From: Diplonema papillatum
Taxonomy: Eukaryota; Euglenozoa; Diplonemea; Diplonemida; Diplonemidae
Direction of reading: 5' to 3'
DNA: 64,000 nucleotides
NCBI GenBank assembly: GCA_030068145.1
Contig: JAPJBO010000685.1
Coordinates: 1 to 64,000 of the forward strand
The notes under the pieces were generated by a model. It saw only the letters and a list, made by a program, of their open reading frames with translations. It searched no databases and was not told the origin of the DNA. The translations under genes and the position numbers were made by a program. Shown piece by piece: positions 11,696 through 21,896 of the stretch (positions within the stretch are counted from its first letter, which is position 1; each line of letters starts with the position of its first letter).

Positions 11696-11737
11696 GATGT
11701 TTTGTATATTTTAATAGTTTGATCTTCTTCCAGCCCC

Positions 11738-11757
11738 TGTGTGTGTGTGTGTGTGTG
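11738..11757 (+). repeat. (TG)10 at the LINE 5' end
   Basis: Twenty bases of TG directly outside the 5' end of the LINE, matching the repeat at its 3' end. Confidence 0.95.
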
Positions 11758-11907
11758 GAATGGCTTTCCGCGTGCTTTGTTTCTGTTGACAACCACAAAG
11801 GCTTCTTCCCGGAAACCGTTGACGATGGGGCCTCCTGTGCTTGGGTCAGTCCGACTTGAACCCGGCTGCCGTCTTCGGTGAATGGACGAATCTGACCTCT
11901 CGGACTA

Positions 11908-12102
11908 CCGGTGCAGGGATCCACAGTCGGCTCACAAACTCCTCGTGTTCGAGGAACGGAGGGCCGAGCAAAGGTCCAGGTGGCAGAACGAGATGGGAGA
12001 TTCCGATCGGGCCAGTAAGCCACAGGACTGAGACATACCGACGACGAAATTCGTGCCGGAAACCCCTGTGTCTCCCCAGATAAATTTCCAAAAAAGCCCT
12101 GC
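11908..12102 (+). repeat. dispersed repeat family L, copy 2
   Basis: Close match to 6203-6402 in the same orientation, differing by small indels. The flanks differ on both sides. Confidence 0.85.
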
Positions 12103-12244
12103 TGCTCGAAAGCCTCGGAACACGTTTAGTCACCGGCATTGGCAAACCCCCCGTCTTGGTTCATGGCCGAGCTGCCGCCGGTCACGGGTGACATGGCTCC
12201 GCCGCTTTGGCGGGGTGGTGTTTCTTTTCAACGAGAAAAGCTCT

Positions 12245-12310
12245 AAGAGAACCCATTCATGAACGGTCACACGGAGACCCTAAAACCCCGGAATTTCAAG
12301 CGAACTTTAA
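12245..12310 (+). repeat. recurrent GAGACCCTAAAACCCCGG / AAGCGAACTTTAAC motif
   Basis: Almost identical to 63615-63690, including the leader GAACCCATTCATGAACGGTC. A small basic open frame (MSKSQRFRAPRPSTRQKRGW, from 12379) starts about 70 bp downstream; I cannot identify it. Confidence 0.6.
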
Positions 12311-13196
12311 CTCTAAAAGAGGCGCACGTTTCGGGCACATACCTATATAGCAAGCCCGAGTGCGCCCTTCGGCGCGTCATGTCGAAATCCCAACGTTTTC
12401 GAGCTCCTCGTCCGTCCACTCGCCAAAAGCGAGGTTGGAGGGGTAAGGCAAGAGGAAATACGGGACTCTCACCCTTTCCAGGAGACAACCTGACAAACGC
12501 AGGCCGGCCCACCGTTCGCCCCCTTTCGTACTCCCTCTTGCATTTGTGGTCATGCTGTTTCTGACCTCCCATGGTCAGGTGAAAGTGGACCTGAACCCCC
12601 CGCGTGCATACATGTTGAGCAGGTAGCCCGCATCGGCCTGAGTCAACACTGTCTAGAACCACGGGGGGTTGAGGCCGACTAACTCTTCCGCCCTCCGATT
12701 AGGCACACCGAAGTCATTGCATCGCACAAGGCAGTCGCCACGCTCATCGCCCGGCCCGCGTACTTACCTGGGACTGAGCTGACCACAAAAAAGACGAACA
12801 GAAGCGTGCAAACGCCGGTCAAACACAGTCGGTCGGTGTTGGTGTACCCCTCCTTATCAGCTGATCCAGGGTTCGTTTCTCCCAGCTCTGTATCAGCCTG
12901 CGACGGTGCCAACACGGTCAGGCAGGAAGCCGAATGCTGTCACTGGGTGTCAGCCGCAACCGTTCACTACAGTTGATATACGGTGCCGCGTGTTCCCTTT
13001 GGTTTGGTCGTCGGTTCCTTGTGGGGGCACCTACCTGTGGCAACCGCGCCCGTGGCATGCGCTTCTCGACTCTCTACGGGACCCCGAAACCGGAACTGTT
13101 TGAGCTACAGGTGTTAGTGGAGTGCATCAGTCTGAGGGGTGCCACTATTGCGAATGTGTTCGTGGTGTCGGCCGCAGGAGTCTTTTTTGGCTAGCC
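12311..13196. other. no gene recognised
   Basis: Apart from the short basic frame at 12379-12564, only unremarkable short open frames on both strands. Confidence 0.4.
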
Positions 13197-13370
13197 AAAG
13201 AGTTAAAGAGTGAAAGTGTACATACAGTAGTGAGTAGAGAAGAGAACGAGTGTAAAAGAATGGAGGTAGCACGGACTACCAGACCAGCGGGGGCCACCGC
13301 AAAAAGATCTCGTACCGTTTCCTTATCCCTCAAAACCAGCACCAATAACAACGAACCCCCCGTGGTTCTA
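13197..13370 (+). repeat. dispersed repeat family R, copy 1
   Basis: Matches 40035-40215 (GTAGTGAGTAGAGAAGAGAA, GGAGGTAGCACGGACTACCA, CCTTATCCCTCAAAACCAGC). The end of the family also occurs at 5905-5960. A SINE-like element is inserted at its right end. Confidence 0.8.
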
Positions 13371-13690
13371 GACAAGTTAGTGCTGCCCAGCGAGTCACAG
13401 GCACATCCGGGCGAGTGCTCTGAGTTTTTTAACTGATTGCACAGACTCCCCGTGACGGATTCGCCTGTGCTCTAGGAGCACGGGTGGTCCTGGCTGTGAC
13501 GAGCTACGAACAGCCGCCTGACAAACCAGACTCACACACCAGGACAGCGGTGTGAGTCTGCAGACACTCAGGTTCCGCGCTGATGATGGTCCGCCTTATG
13601 TGTCCGTGGCTTAAAGGACCGAAACACGGCGCAGACGGGACCAGTGCGGTGTTGAGCACATACCCATTCCAAGCACGTTCTTGCAATCCT
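13371..13690 (+). mobile_element. SINE-like retroposon (family P), 320 bp, 11-bp target duplication
   Basis: Flanked by CCGTGGTTCTA at 13360-13370 and 13691-13701. Its right end, GCACGTTCTTGCAATCC, is shared by the other copies, while left ends differ between copies. That is the pattern of 5' truncation during target-primed reverse transcription. The minus strand carries a conserved stretch, AWNGYVLNTALVPS, that recurs in several copies, but no complete protein. I see no clear tRNA-like head. Confidence 0.8.
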
Positions 13691-13701
13691 CCGTGGTTCT
13701 A

Positions 13702-14316
13702 AGGCCACATAGTTGAGTTCTTTGGACATGTATTAGCAATGGAGTCACCATTAGTATCCAACGGGGCCCAAGGCACCTTAGTTTGCCACCGATTTAGTGA
13801 GCCGTCTGCAGATCCACTATTCATCCATTCATCCATTCATCCATCCATCCATTTACTCTGAGACTTGCATGGCTTAATCCTTGAAACAAGCCCTGAAAAC
13901 TGAGTGGCATTTTCGCTCCCGGGGCGTCGCCGGCGCCCCTGTATTCGCTCTACCACACTTCACTCACCCGCGCCTGCCGAAGCAGGCGTTTTTTCATGGA
14001 ACATAGCTGCAAACCGGCGGGGGTTGCTGGTTCGTGGTCGTGGTCGTGACTCCGTGTTCTCTCTCATCGGGCGAAACCCGGAGCGAACTTGTCTGTGCGT
14101 GTGCCGCGGATTAGTCTGCTTTGGTTGTACGCGCTTTCTTTTTCAACCTGCTTTTCTCGATGCGACGGGCGTGAGGATAGTAAACCGCCATCGGTCGAGC
14201 TTATTGTTCATGACAAACTGCATTTGTTAGCCGCAAAAAGCACCGCCTCGGTGCCCTGTGAATGTGTCCGTCCGAATGCGCGCTGCTTACTCGCCCGCCC
14301 AGTGTCTCCAGACGAG
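13702..14316. other. no gene recognised; (ATCC)n at about 13819-13852
   Basis: A short run of ATCC/ATCCATTC repeats. The rest shows only short frames. Confidence 0.45.
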
Positions 14317-14320
14317 ATAG

Positions 14321-14554
14321 CATGCAGGGTCAAAACCTTGTGTCTTTTTGGTAAGAGGGATATAGACCCCCAAAAAAAAATGGCCACCCATTTCTGGAAA
14401 AAAATTGGGTTTTTGAAAAAATAAATTTGGAACAAAAACTGCGGTGATTTTTGATGAAGTTGAGCAAAAAAAAATATTTCCAATTTTTCTTCTTGGTCAT
14501 CGGCCCCCGGCGGCAGCGTTTTCCAAGAAAGACACAAGGTTTTGACCCTGCATG
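14321..14554. mobile_element. MITE, 27-bp perfect TIRs, ATAG target duplication
   Basis: Both ends read CATGCAGGGTCAAAACCTTG and continue TGTCTTT in inverted orientation, 27 bp without mismatch. ATAG lies directly outside both ends (14317-14320 and 14555-14558). The 234-bp interior is AT-rich and non-coding. Confidence 0.9.
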
Positions 14555-14992
14555 ATAGGCACCAGCTATAAAGACCCACCCCCCGACCCATTCCCTCAAC
14601 TAGCCATCTCGAGGGAGATTTCTGACGTGACCCGGCGAGTACCCTTTTTTTGGCTCGATGGAGGTCTTTCGCCCGAATACCCAGGTTGGACGAGCATTCG
14701 GCACAGTCGACGCCGCAAGTGAACCCCTTCAATGGGTTCCCTGGTCTCGTCCTGTTTCGTGGCATATATCATCACCTTCTCAGTGCTTTCCGCGGCCTGA
14801 CCTTTTGTCTCGTCTCTCTTCTTAAGTGTGATTCCGGCAGGTGAACGCAAGCCCACAAAGGCAAGGAAAGGGGGAAAGGACCCTGGCGTTGAAGGGTGTG
14901 CCAAGCGAACTTTCACTCGCGGGTTTGTCAACTTCTCAGATCCAGCTTATCTTATTATCATCATCACGTGAAAGGCAGACAGCGCCACCTAA

Positions 14993-15170
14993 ATATTGAA
15001 CTAAGAATTTACACCTCCGAAACATTGATATTTACTTTGAGGGAAAATCACACCGGTGAGTCCCAAGAAGCTGGTGACGAACATTCAACTAAGATTTCAC
15101 CCCTCCGATACATTGATATTTAATTTGAGGGAAAATCACACCGGTGAGTCCCAAGAAGCTGGCGACGAAG
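14993..15170 (+). repeat. two 86-bp direct repeats
   Basis: Units starting near ATTGAACTAAGAATTTACAC and ATTCAACTAAGATTTCACCC share CATTGATATTT, GAGGGAAAATCACACCGGTG and CCCAAGAAGCTGG. Confidence 0.85.
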
Positions 15171-15311
15171 ACCGTGTGTCCGAGCTTTTAGCTCCAGCCG
15201 TAGCTCCAGCTTTAGCCTGGAGAAAACGGAGAAAGCATCTCAGTTCGGCTAGGGCAAATAAAAGGTCACTCGCCCCGTGTTTGCGGCCCGACGAAGAAGA
15301 ACAGGAAATAC

Positions 15312-15376
15312 TACCAGCACCCACCACCTGCAGCCGCGTTGTGGCCTGTGTGGGGCCGAGGATGGCCAGAAGGCGC
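15312..15376 (+). pseudogene. partial duplicate of the HMG gene 1 start
   Basis: CAGCACCCACCACCTGCAGC, CGTTGTGGCCTGTGTGGGG and GAGGATGGCCAGAAGGCGCA repeat, with a deletion, the sequence around the true start at 15447-15546. It is a broken copy just upstream of its source gene. Confidence 0.7.
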
Positions 15377-15461
15377 ACCAGCTTTGGCACCAGCTTTTTA
15401 GCCTCTCGCCCCAACCGACAGCAACGAAGGAAAAGGAGGAAAACCAGCACCCAACAACAAA

Positions 15462-16139
15462 ATGTACGCCAGCCGTGTTGTGGCCCGTGTGGGGCTAGTT
15501 ACGCCCGCACGCGTCGTGCAGACGAGGATGGCCAGTCAGAAGGCACCGCCGGTCAAGAAGGTGGTGAAGACGGCGATGAAAGCGGTGCAGGAAGCGGCGC
15601 TCGCGCAGGGGAAAGTTGCGAAGGCGGCGACCGAGAAGAAGGTTGCCCGCGTCATGGGCAAGGCGAAGGTCGTCCAGAAGAGGGTCGCGAAGCGCGTCCG
15701 CGCCGCGTCCGCCGTAGCCGGCGAGAAGGTCAAAGCCGCCTCCGCCAACGCCGCCCGAAAGGCCAAAGCCGCCGCGCGCCGAACGTCGGCGCTTGCCGCC
15801 AAGAAGGCCACCGCCCTCAAGAAGAAGGCCGCGCGCACGACCAAGGCGCAGGCCGCGAAGGCCAAGCTGGCCAAGCGAAAAGCAGCAAAGGCCGCCGCCG
15901 CTATGAAGAAGAAGGCGGCGCTCGCCAAGCGACGGGAGTCTAAGCAGACCAAGGCCCTGCAGCTGAAGAAGGCGGCGGCCGCGAAGAAGGCGAAAGCCGC
16001 CGAGAAGAAGAGCGCGGCCAACAGCAAGAAGGAGGCGCTGAAGGCGGCTGGGCCCGTGAACCCGTACAGCCTTTTCGTCTCGAAGAATGCGAAGGGCAAA
16101 GGCAAGGTGAACATGAAGGAACTCGCAGCGACGTGGAAG
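15462..16139 (+). CDS. HMG-box/H1-like protein, gene 1, exon 1
   Basis: First of three exons of a 302-residue protein (exons 15462-16139, 16786-16875, 17626-17766, all phase 0). Residues 1-22 (MYASRVVARVGLVTPARVVQ) lack acidic residues and carry regular Arg, like a mitochondrial presequence. Residues 23-195 are a Lys/Ala-rich histone-H1-like tail. Residues 199-226 (VNPYSLFVSKNAKGKGKVN to ATWK) are the first half of an HMG box. The donor is GTACCT directly after the codons for TWK. Its paralogue at 31999-40666 has the same layout and the same two intron positions. Kinetoplastid KAP proteins, which package kinetoplast DNA, have a comparable build. A mitochondrial nucleoid role is inference; a nuclear linker-histone/HMG role is the alternative. 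An ATG at 15528 could be the start of a shorter form. Confidence 0.85.
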
Positions 16140-16390
16140 GTACCTCACCTTCACGCTTCCTCCCCCATTGTGTGTCGAAGGCCTATATCGAATGAAACAT
16201 TCCGTGCGTGTTGTGTATCGAAGTGCTGCAGATTGAGCATGATAACCGAGCATCGAGTGTCGGGACTGTTGAGTGTTGAGTGAATACCATTGAGTATAGA
16301 GGTTTCGAAGGCCGAAGGTTAGCGCGTTCGAGTATACACAACAGTTAAGTACTTTTTTAAGATGGATTGTGTCTGCGCTCTCTCTCCCTT

Positions 16391-16605
16391 AAGGTGCCGC
16401 CCGAGGGAACCGGCTGTGAGCCGACACTCGGCGCCGGTCTCTCCGGACTGCACCAGGAGAGAACTTCGCGGCGGATCACAATGCACCCGCCCTGCACGAG
16501 GCACGCGCCCAAGACCCGTGCACGGCTACCCTCCATGTTTGCACCCTCCTCGGATGCTACAATCGGGAATTTCCCCTTCCCCGCGTTCTGCGTGTGGGGC
16601 TAGCA
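16391..16605 (+). repeat. dispersed repeat family Q, copy 1 (intron 1)
   Basis: Inverted copy at 36485-36738. Shared blocks include GAGGGAACCGGCTGTGAGCC, CACCAGGAGAGAACTTCGCG and AAGACCCGTGCACGGCTACC. It lies within intron 1 (16140-16785) of HMG gene 1. Confidence 0.85.
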
Positions 16606-16785
16606 CCTGGCAACTGCCGAACGTTGCGTGTTAAGTGGAGTCTTGCGTGTTGAATATTGTCATTAGTATTGCGTGATTAGTGTTGAGTGGCGAGTGTTGA
16701 GCAGAGAGTTGATCGTTAGGTATTTTGTCTGAGTAGTGTCGAGTCTCGAGTGTTGCGTTTAGAGTGCTGCGCTCAAACAAAACAG

Positions 16786-16875
16786 GGGCTGTCTCCTGCC
16801 GAGAAGGCAACGTACGTCCAAGAGGCCAAGAAGAACCTCGACGCGAGGCAGAAGGTCCGAAGCAGCCTGAAGAGG
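16786..16875 (+). CDS. HMG-box/H1-like protein, gene 1, exon 2
   Basis: Thirty codons between acceptor ACAG and donor GTATGT. It encodes GLSPAEKATYVQEAKKNLDA and RQKVRSSLKR, the third helix and end of the HMG box. Joined to exon 1 it gives the standard ATWK-GLSPAEK junction of HMG boxes. The paralogous exon at 35936-36025 has exactly the same length and phase. Confidence 0.88.
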
Positions 16876-16925
16876 GTATGTCGCTCGTTTCGACTCGTCT
16901 CGGCCATCTCTGCTACTTTTTAGTA

Positions 16926-17085
16926 CTAACAATCTTGCGGGCTGCCCTTCGATGTATTGTGCAGGGGCTAATAAAAGACGTAGGCAGCGTGTTTTGGATC
17001 AGAATTCCTTACCTGAATATACACATGGGAAGCCGATCAACTGGCACGCACAAACAAAACGAAGCGCCTGTCTTTTTCGAGCGAA
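16926..17085 (+). repeat. dispersed repeat family S (intron 2)
   Basis: Contains CAATCTTGCGGGCTGCCC, GCAGCGTGTTTTGGATCAGA and GGCACGCACAAACAAAACGA, shared with 2691, 20661, 42245 and 51407. Confidence 0.7.
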
Positions 17086-17119
17086 GCGTGAACACTCGCT
17101 CCGATCACCCGGGGTTCAT

Positions 17120-17516
17120 GAGGGAAAGCTCGCACGCGACACTGGGTTCAGACTGGAAAAAAACGAGTCGAGGCTCGCATAAGCCACTGAGTCTTGAGAC
17201 ACTGGATTTTGAGAATGGAAGCTTACATGATACTCTGGGACTCAAAGAGTGAAAGCTGGCGTGCAACACTGATTTCAGAGAGTGAAAGCTGGCACCCAAA
17301 CCTTGGGGTCTGAATGAAAGCTTTCATGATCCTCTGGGATTCAGAGAGTGAAAGCTGGCGTGCAACACTGGTTTCAGAGAGTGAAAGCTGGCACCCAAAC
17401 CTTGGGGTCTGAATGAAAGCTTTCATGATCCTCTGGGATTCAGAGAGTGAAAGCTGGCGTGCAACACTGGTTTCAGAGAGTGAAAGCTGGCACCCAACCT
17501 TGGGGTTTGAATGAAA
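17120..17516 (+). repeat. 99-bp minisatellite (intron 2)
   Basis: About three and a half units with GAGTGAAAGCTGGCGTGCAA, CACTGGTTTCAGA, GAAAGCTGGCACCCAAACCT and TGAATGAAAGCTTTCATGAT. It lies within intron 2 of HMG gene 1 and is non-coding. Confidence 0.9.
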
Positions 17517-17625
17517 GCTCGAATACCACTTTGGGGTATACGTGTGAACGCACCGCCCGCTGCAGGGGCACGGCCCTGGTATAGCGCCCTGCTACAACTG
17601 TTCGAGCCAAACACACACCGCGCAG

Positions 17626-17766
17626 CCGCCGTCGAAGTACGCCGTCTTCGTGAAGCAGCACTTCGCAGCAGCCTACGCTGCAGCGATGAAGACGACAACC
17701 GACAGGCGGGAGGCCTTCAAGGTCGCCTCGAAGCAGGTTTCCGCGAAGTACAAGAGCAGCCAGTAA
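17626..17766 (+). CDS. HMG-box/H1-like protein, gene 1, exon 3
   Basis: Follows acceptor CGCAG and ends at TAA. It encodes PPSKYAVFVKQHFAAAYAAA and a basic end (REAFKVASKQVSAKYKSSQ), a second, short HMG-like module. Exon 4 of the paralogue (40529-40666) reads APSKYALFTKKHFPAAY in the same position. This agreement between two loci is strong support for the exon and its frame. Confidence 0.88.
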   Translation, partial: PPSKYAVFVKQHFAAAYAAAMKTTTDRREAFKVASKQVSAKYKSSQ

Positions 17767-18102
17767 GACGGACAGCCCACAGCCGCTTCGTTGCCTGTTT
17801 TTTTTTCGAATGGCAACAGGCGTGTGCGCTCGAGCAGCGAGAGTCGAGCTAGAGCACAGGGACCATCCCCCCGGTCAGTGCCCAGCGGGAATCAGCCCCG
17901 TAGACCTCGGCAGCCCCCGCGTCAACCGTGCATGACATGAAATCAAAAAAGACTGAAATGAAAGAGACCGGTACTTCATGAGGCAAGAACGCTTCTCTCA
18001 CACTAAAGCAAGTCAGTCACACAGAATGAAACGAGGCATGCGGTCCGCATTAGTGGCATAGCTAGCTAACTCTGGCAAGACCTCGCCTGTCGTCTCGAAT
18101 GG
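17767..18102. other. 3' flank of HMG gene 1, nothing recognised
   Basis: No gene-like frame or clear repeat seen. Confidence 0.4.
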
Positions 18103-18250
18103 CGGTGTTCGCATTACACGGAAAGAAGCCATGCATGCCCCCCCCAAACCCACCCAGTACGCATTAGCTATAAAATATATATCCATTCGACGAAGGTCAC
18201 CCGGTGACTCTAAAATCCCGGATTCTCAAGCGAACTATAACTCTAAATAA
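18103..18250 (+). repeat. dispersed repeat family M, copy
   Basis: CGGAAAGAAGCCATGCATGC, CCCAAACCCACCCAGTACG, CGACGAAGGTCACCCGG and the CGGATTCTCAAGCGAACTAT end, as at 35040 and 35380. Confidence 0.85.
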
Positions 18251-18552
18251 TCGTTCGCGAGTCAAGAAGAGGGATGCCGATTCGAATGAGTCGCCGGGGC
18301 TCCTGGGAGACCAGTGGAAAGGCATCTGGAAGGGACCCGCACCCGCATCCCCCGGGACGGGGAGTGCTGGCACCAGACTTGTCCACCAATGTTTAGATAT
18401 CATCCATTGTTTCTAACGTACTAAGTACGCGTAGCGGCTATTTCTCTTCGCTGCCTCAGCAGTGTTGCTATTGGGCAGTTTGCGTACCTGCTGCCATCCT
18501 TAGATGTGGTAGCCGTTTCTCAGGCTCCCTCTCCGGAATCGAACCCTAGTTC

Positions 18553-18728
18553 CCCGTTACCTGAGCCGGTCCGTCCCTCTGCATCGAAGTGCCTGCCGCT
18601 GTTTATCACAGTGAATCACGGTCCACCACGGCCTATCAGGTCCATCCCTAGTCCTAGAGCTGCATCGAATTGCCCGGTGCTGTATTCTTCGGTCTATCAA
18701 GAGGGGATGGACCGGCTCACCGCTACCC
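18553..18728 (+). repeat. dispersed repeat family U, copy 1
   Basis: Inverted relative to 30985-31155. Shared text includes CTGTTTATCACAGTGAATCA, CGGCCTATCAGGTCCATCCC and AAGAGGGGATGGACCGGCTC. Confidence 0.85.
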
Positions 18729-19249
18729 GCTACAGCCACGGTAGTCCGCTACACTACCGTGCATCCCGCCCCTTTCACCTGTCGAGCTGGTGGTCTACCA
18801 GTCGGAGGCGCAGCCTGCGGCACACGCACAGAAGTCTTTGTACGGCATCTGTACGTGACGCCGCAGTCACCGCTCAAAACCCTCAGTCCAACTTCGACCA
18901 ACCGTCGGCTTGTCGCCTGTGGCCCCGTGCCAAAGACGTCATTTGTTGACCAGGCGCGACGATGCTTGTTGGCAGAAACGTGCACGAAGAGATGCTGTTT
19001 TTCAACATCTTTTCTGAGGTTTATATAGCGCCACTTTGACCGTCCGGTGGTTTCGAATCCCCGGTGGGCCAACGCGGCTGGGAGTCGGGCAGGGAGTGCG
19101 CACCTGCTTTTGTAAGCACTCGAGGAGGCCGCCATTGGCAAGTCGTGAAAGAGAGATTCTTTGCTGCAGCCCAGCGTGCTTTTCTGTGTTAGTCGAATGT
19201 GTTGGTCTGCTAGCGCGCTCAGACAAAAACACGACCGGTCCAACGTAAC

Positions 19250-19680
19250 GTTTACTTCATACTATCGGCAGTATGAAACTGCCAACCCGTTCGGTCCAAC
19301 GTATTGCATACTATCGGCAGTACGAAACTGCCAACTCGTTTGGTCCAACGTATTGCATACTATCGGCAGTACGAAACTGCCAACCCGTTCGGTCCAACGT
19401 ATTGCATACTATCGGCAGTACGAAACTGCCAACCCGTTCGGTCCAACGTATTTCATACTATCGGCAGTATGAAACTGCCAACTCGTTCGGTCCAACGTAT
19501 TTCATACTATCGGCAGTACGAAACTGCCAACTCGTTCGGTCCAACATATTTCATACTATCGGCAGTATGAAACTGCCAACCCGTTCGGTCCAACGTATTG
19601 CATAGTATCGGCAGTACGAAACTGCCAACCCGTTCGGTCCAACGTATTTCATACTATCGGCAGCACGAAACTGCAATTCT
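19250..19680 (+). repeat. 48-bp tandem array with internal hairpins
   Basis: Eight to nine units of CTATCGGCAGTACGAAACTG plus CCAACCCGTTCGGTCCAACG plus TATTGCATA. Each unit has a small hairpin, GGCAGT...ACTGCC. Frames across it are artefacts of the array. Confidence 0.95.
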
Positions 19681-20660
19681 GTTATCGAAATGGCGTGGCG
19701 ACGGACCCGTTTCCGTTCCGGGCCGCAGGGGTCCCTTCTCGCGACCGAGTATCTCCTCCCTCGAGAGGCAATGTCCTCCCAAAACACGGAAGTAAGATTT
19801 CCCACCCCCTCGTAGATCGCCTTCCCCCATGTCCCCGTTTCCGTGTCCCCATTTTCTATTTCATGTCTTCTCCTCTCAAGTGCCTATTGCGGCACCTTTC
19901 TTTTTTAAACCACCTCAGAGGCCTCAACCAGGGTAAAGTTAGAGCCGATTCTCATGTTTTCGGAAAGAAAACAAGGCGCAATTCCCTTGTATCCCAACAC
20001 TTGAAGTATTTTTATATAACCCCCCCGGATCCCTAAGCAAACTAACACTCAAAACATAATAGTTATAACTTAACCCTTGAGCCCCAACTCTGCTCATTCG
20101 TGTTTCCCAAGAGAAAACACAAAAAAAAAAAAAAAATGCAATTCTTCTTCTCACCACCGCCGGCCCGCCTCCCACGGAGGACTGTTGTGCCCAGCTTACT
20201 TTTGCGGCTTTCCTGAACCGGCCCACGATGACCGCCGCCCCGGGAAACGTACGGGCTCGTCGAGGTTTCCCCCCCCTTGCCTCTGCCTCAAAGGCGGAGA
20301 CGTTTCCTGCGGCGGCAAAGAACATGATTCTCTCCCTTTTTCGACCGGCGCTCCCCGCCAGCGTTCTTTTGCATTGAAGGTCCCGAAGACGGAAAGACCA
20401 CCTGTGAGCAGGACTCACATGAAACACGAAAGGGACAGCATGCTCACGGCCAGGTACAACTAACACCGGAGCTCCTTTGCAAAAAAAGGTGGCGACGCAA
20501 GCTCGCCAGGCCAAGATCCCCTGTTCTCGTAAGCTTTTCAAGAACTTGAACCAGTTGCCAGCCAGCACCAGGATGTAGGGAGACTTCCGTTGCACAGTCT
20601 GGAGCTTTGGCGGCACCAAGCATTGTTCAGAAACGGTTGGGGTTTTAGCACCAGCAGCTT
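19681..20660. other. no gene recognised
   Basis: Short frames on both strands, an A-rich tract at about 20119-20135 and one diverged AAGCAAACTAACACTC motif near 20034. Nothing identifiable. Confidence 0.4.
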
Positions 20661-20775
20661 GGTAACAATCTTGTGGGTTGCCCTACAAATGCAGTATACA
20701 AGCCAAGAAGACGTAGTTCTGGTGGTTGCTCAGGTTCAGAATCCCTTTCTACACGAAAAATGAGGCAGGGTGAAA
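20661..20775 (+). repeat. dispersed repeat family S, diverged copy
   Basis: CAATCTTGTGGGTTGCCC, AGAAGACGTAG and a TTCAGAATCCC block as in the copy at 16926. It lies just upstream of the TBC gene. Confidence 0.6.
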
Positions 20776-20921
20776 GTACGAACGAAAAATTGTTCAAAGC
20801 GAACGTTCACCCTAAGGCTTTTACTTTAACTTTGAAAGTCTTTGTTTCCACAACGACCGTCCATGCCAGTCATCCTCAGAGGAAACACAACACAAACGTT
20901 GCGAAGGTGGAGACGAACAAG

Positions 20922-21896
20922 ATGGAGGTGCTTGTCGCGGCCATCGTGGGCAGCGTTGCCGTGACGCTGATGTTCGCGATGGGGGTGATCCTCCTGCTCA
21001 AGATGCTGCGGGCGCGGCGCAAAAGGAACTGCGGCATCCTCGGCGAGGAATGGATGCAGATCGTCGCTGGCGCCGAGGAGGCGGAGGACGAGCAGTCGCT
21101 CAACACGCTGCGCAGCAGCATCCGCAGCACGTGGAAGTCGGAGTTCCCGTTGGCGGACACGATGCAAAGTGTGGCCCGGACCGGCAAGTACGAAAAGGAC
21201 AACCCCTGCGCAAGCAGCTTCGCGTACATCAGCGCCGACTTGAACCGCACGTTCCCGGGGGAACCCTCCTTCGACGACATGAAGCTGGACGGCAACCTCC
21301 GCTTGGTGCTCCACGGCGTCGCGGAACGGTACGAAAAGGGATACATCCAAGGGATGAACGAAATCGCCGCCCTCGCCCTCCTCCACCTGCCGCCGGCCGA
21401 CGCTGAGCTCCTGCTGCTGCTCCTCTTGACGAACCGGCGGTACTCCCTTGGCAGCGTCATGGCTGACGCGAACGACGTCATCGTCCACTTTTCGGCGTTC
21501 CTGCGGAACCACCTCCCGGACCTGAGCGTCCACTTCGACATGCTCGGCGTGACCCCTATGTACTACATCGACTGGTTCAGCACCGTTTTTGTGCACGTCG
21601 CCCCGGTCGACGAGGCGATCGTGATATTCGACGCGTTCATCCGCGAGGGCTGGCTCGCGGTCTACCGCTGCGCGCTGTACATCCTCGAGCTGCTGGAGCC
21701 GCAGCTGCTGAAGATGAAGTCGCTGTCGAAGTGCGTGGTCCTCATCCGGTCCTTCCGCTTGGACCCGCCAACGAAGCGGCACGGCTGGGTCTCCGGCACC
21801 GCCAGAAAGTCGCTGACGCAGTTCCCGGCCCTCACGGAGAGCGAGTGCAACTGGGCCATCGCCGCGAAGCACCCCTTCGAGACCGCCCACGTTTGA
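20922..21896 (+). CDS. TBC-domain protein (Rab GTPase-activating type)
   Basis: A 324-residue intronless gene. A hydrophobic segment near residues 3-27 (VAAIVGSVAVTLMFAMGVIL) followed by RARRKR suggests an N-terminal membrane anchor. The TBC signature follows: the arginine-finger motif I-x2-D-x2-R as YISADLNRTFP (I103, D106, R109) and the glutamine finger as YIQGMN (Q143). The later helices include YYIDWFSTVFVHVAP. TBC proteins stimulate GTP hydrolysis by Rab GTPases in membrane traffic; both catalytic residues are present. The start chosen is the ATG just before the hydrophobic segment; the frame is open further upstream but not conserved-looking. The C-terminus (GWVSGTARKSLTQFPALTES) is duplicated several times downstream. 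Confidence 0.9.
   Translation: MEVLVAAIVGSVAVTLMFAMGVILLLKMLRARRKRNCGILGEEWMQIVAGAEEAEDEQSLNTLRSSIRSTWKSEFPLADTMQSVARTGKYEKDNPCASSFAYISADLNRTFPGEPSFDDMKLDGNLRLVLHGVAERYEKGYIQGMNEIAALALLHLPPADAELLLLLLLTNRRYSLGSVMADANDVIVHFSAFLRNHLPDLSVHFDMLGVTPMYYIDWFSTVFVHVAPVDEAIVIFDAFIREGWLAVYRCALYILELLEPQLLKMKSLSKCVVLIRSFRLDPPTKRHGWVSGTARKSLTQFPALTESECNWAIAAKHPFETAHV

Larger units (their letters stand above)
7027..11737 (-). mobile_element. internally deleted LINE (non-LTR retrotransposon) with RNase H
   Basis: Read on the minus strand: a 42-nt 5' leader (11737-11696), ORF1, the palm half of a reverse transcriptase, a CCHC-type finger, an RNase H domain and a short 3' UTR, then (CA)n. Endonuclease and the N-terminal half of the RT are missing. 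ORF1 runs directly into the RT at about 9980, so this copy has an internal deletion and several frame breaks. The 5' end abuts a second (TG)n tract at 11738-11757, so the element lies exactly between two dinucleotide runs. It is not functional as it stands. Confidence 0.9.

Noticed and set aside
15495-16253. Minus-strand Arg/Leu-rich frame
   Set aside because: Antisense shadow of the Lys/Ala-rich HMG gene 1 exon; the plus strand has a domain and a conserved paralogue.
19040-19080. tRNA-like T-arm (TTTCGAATCCCCGG)
   Set aside because: No acceptor stem, D-arm or anticodon arm could be arranged around it.
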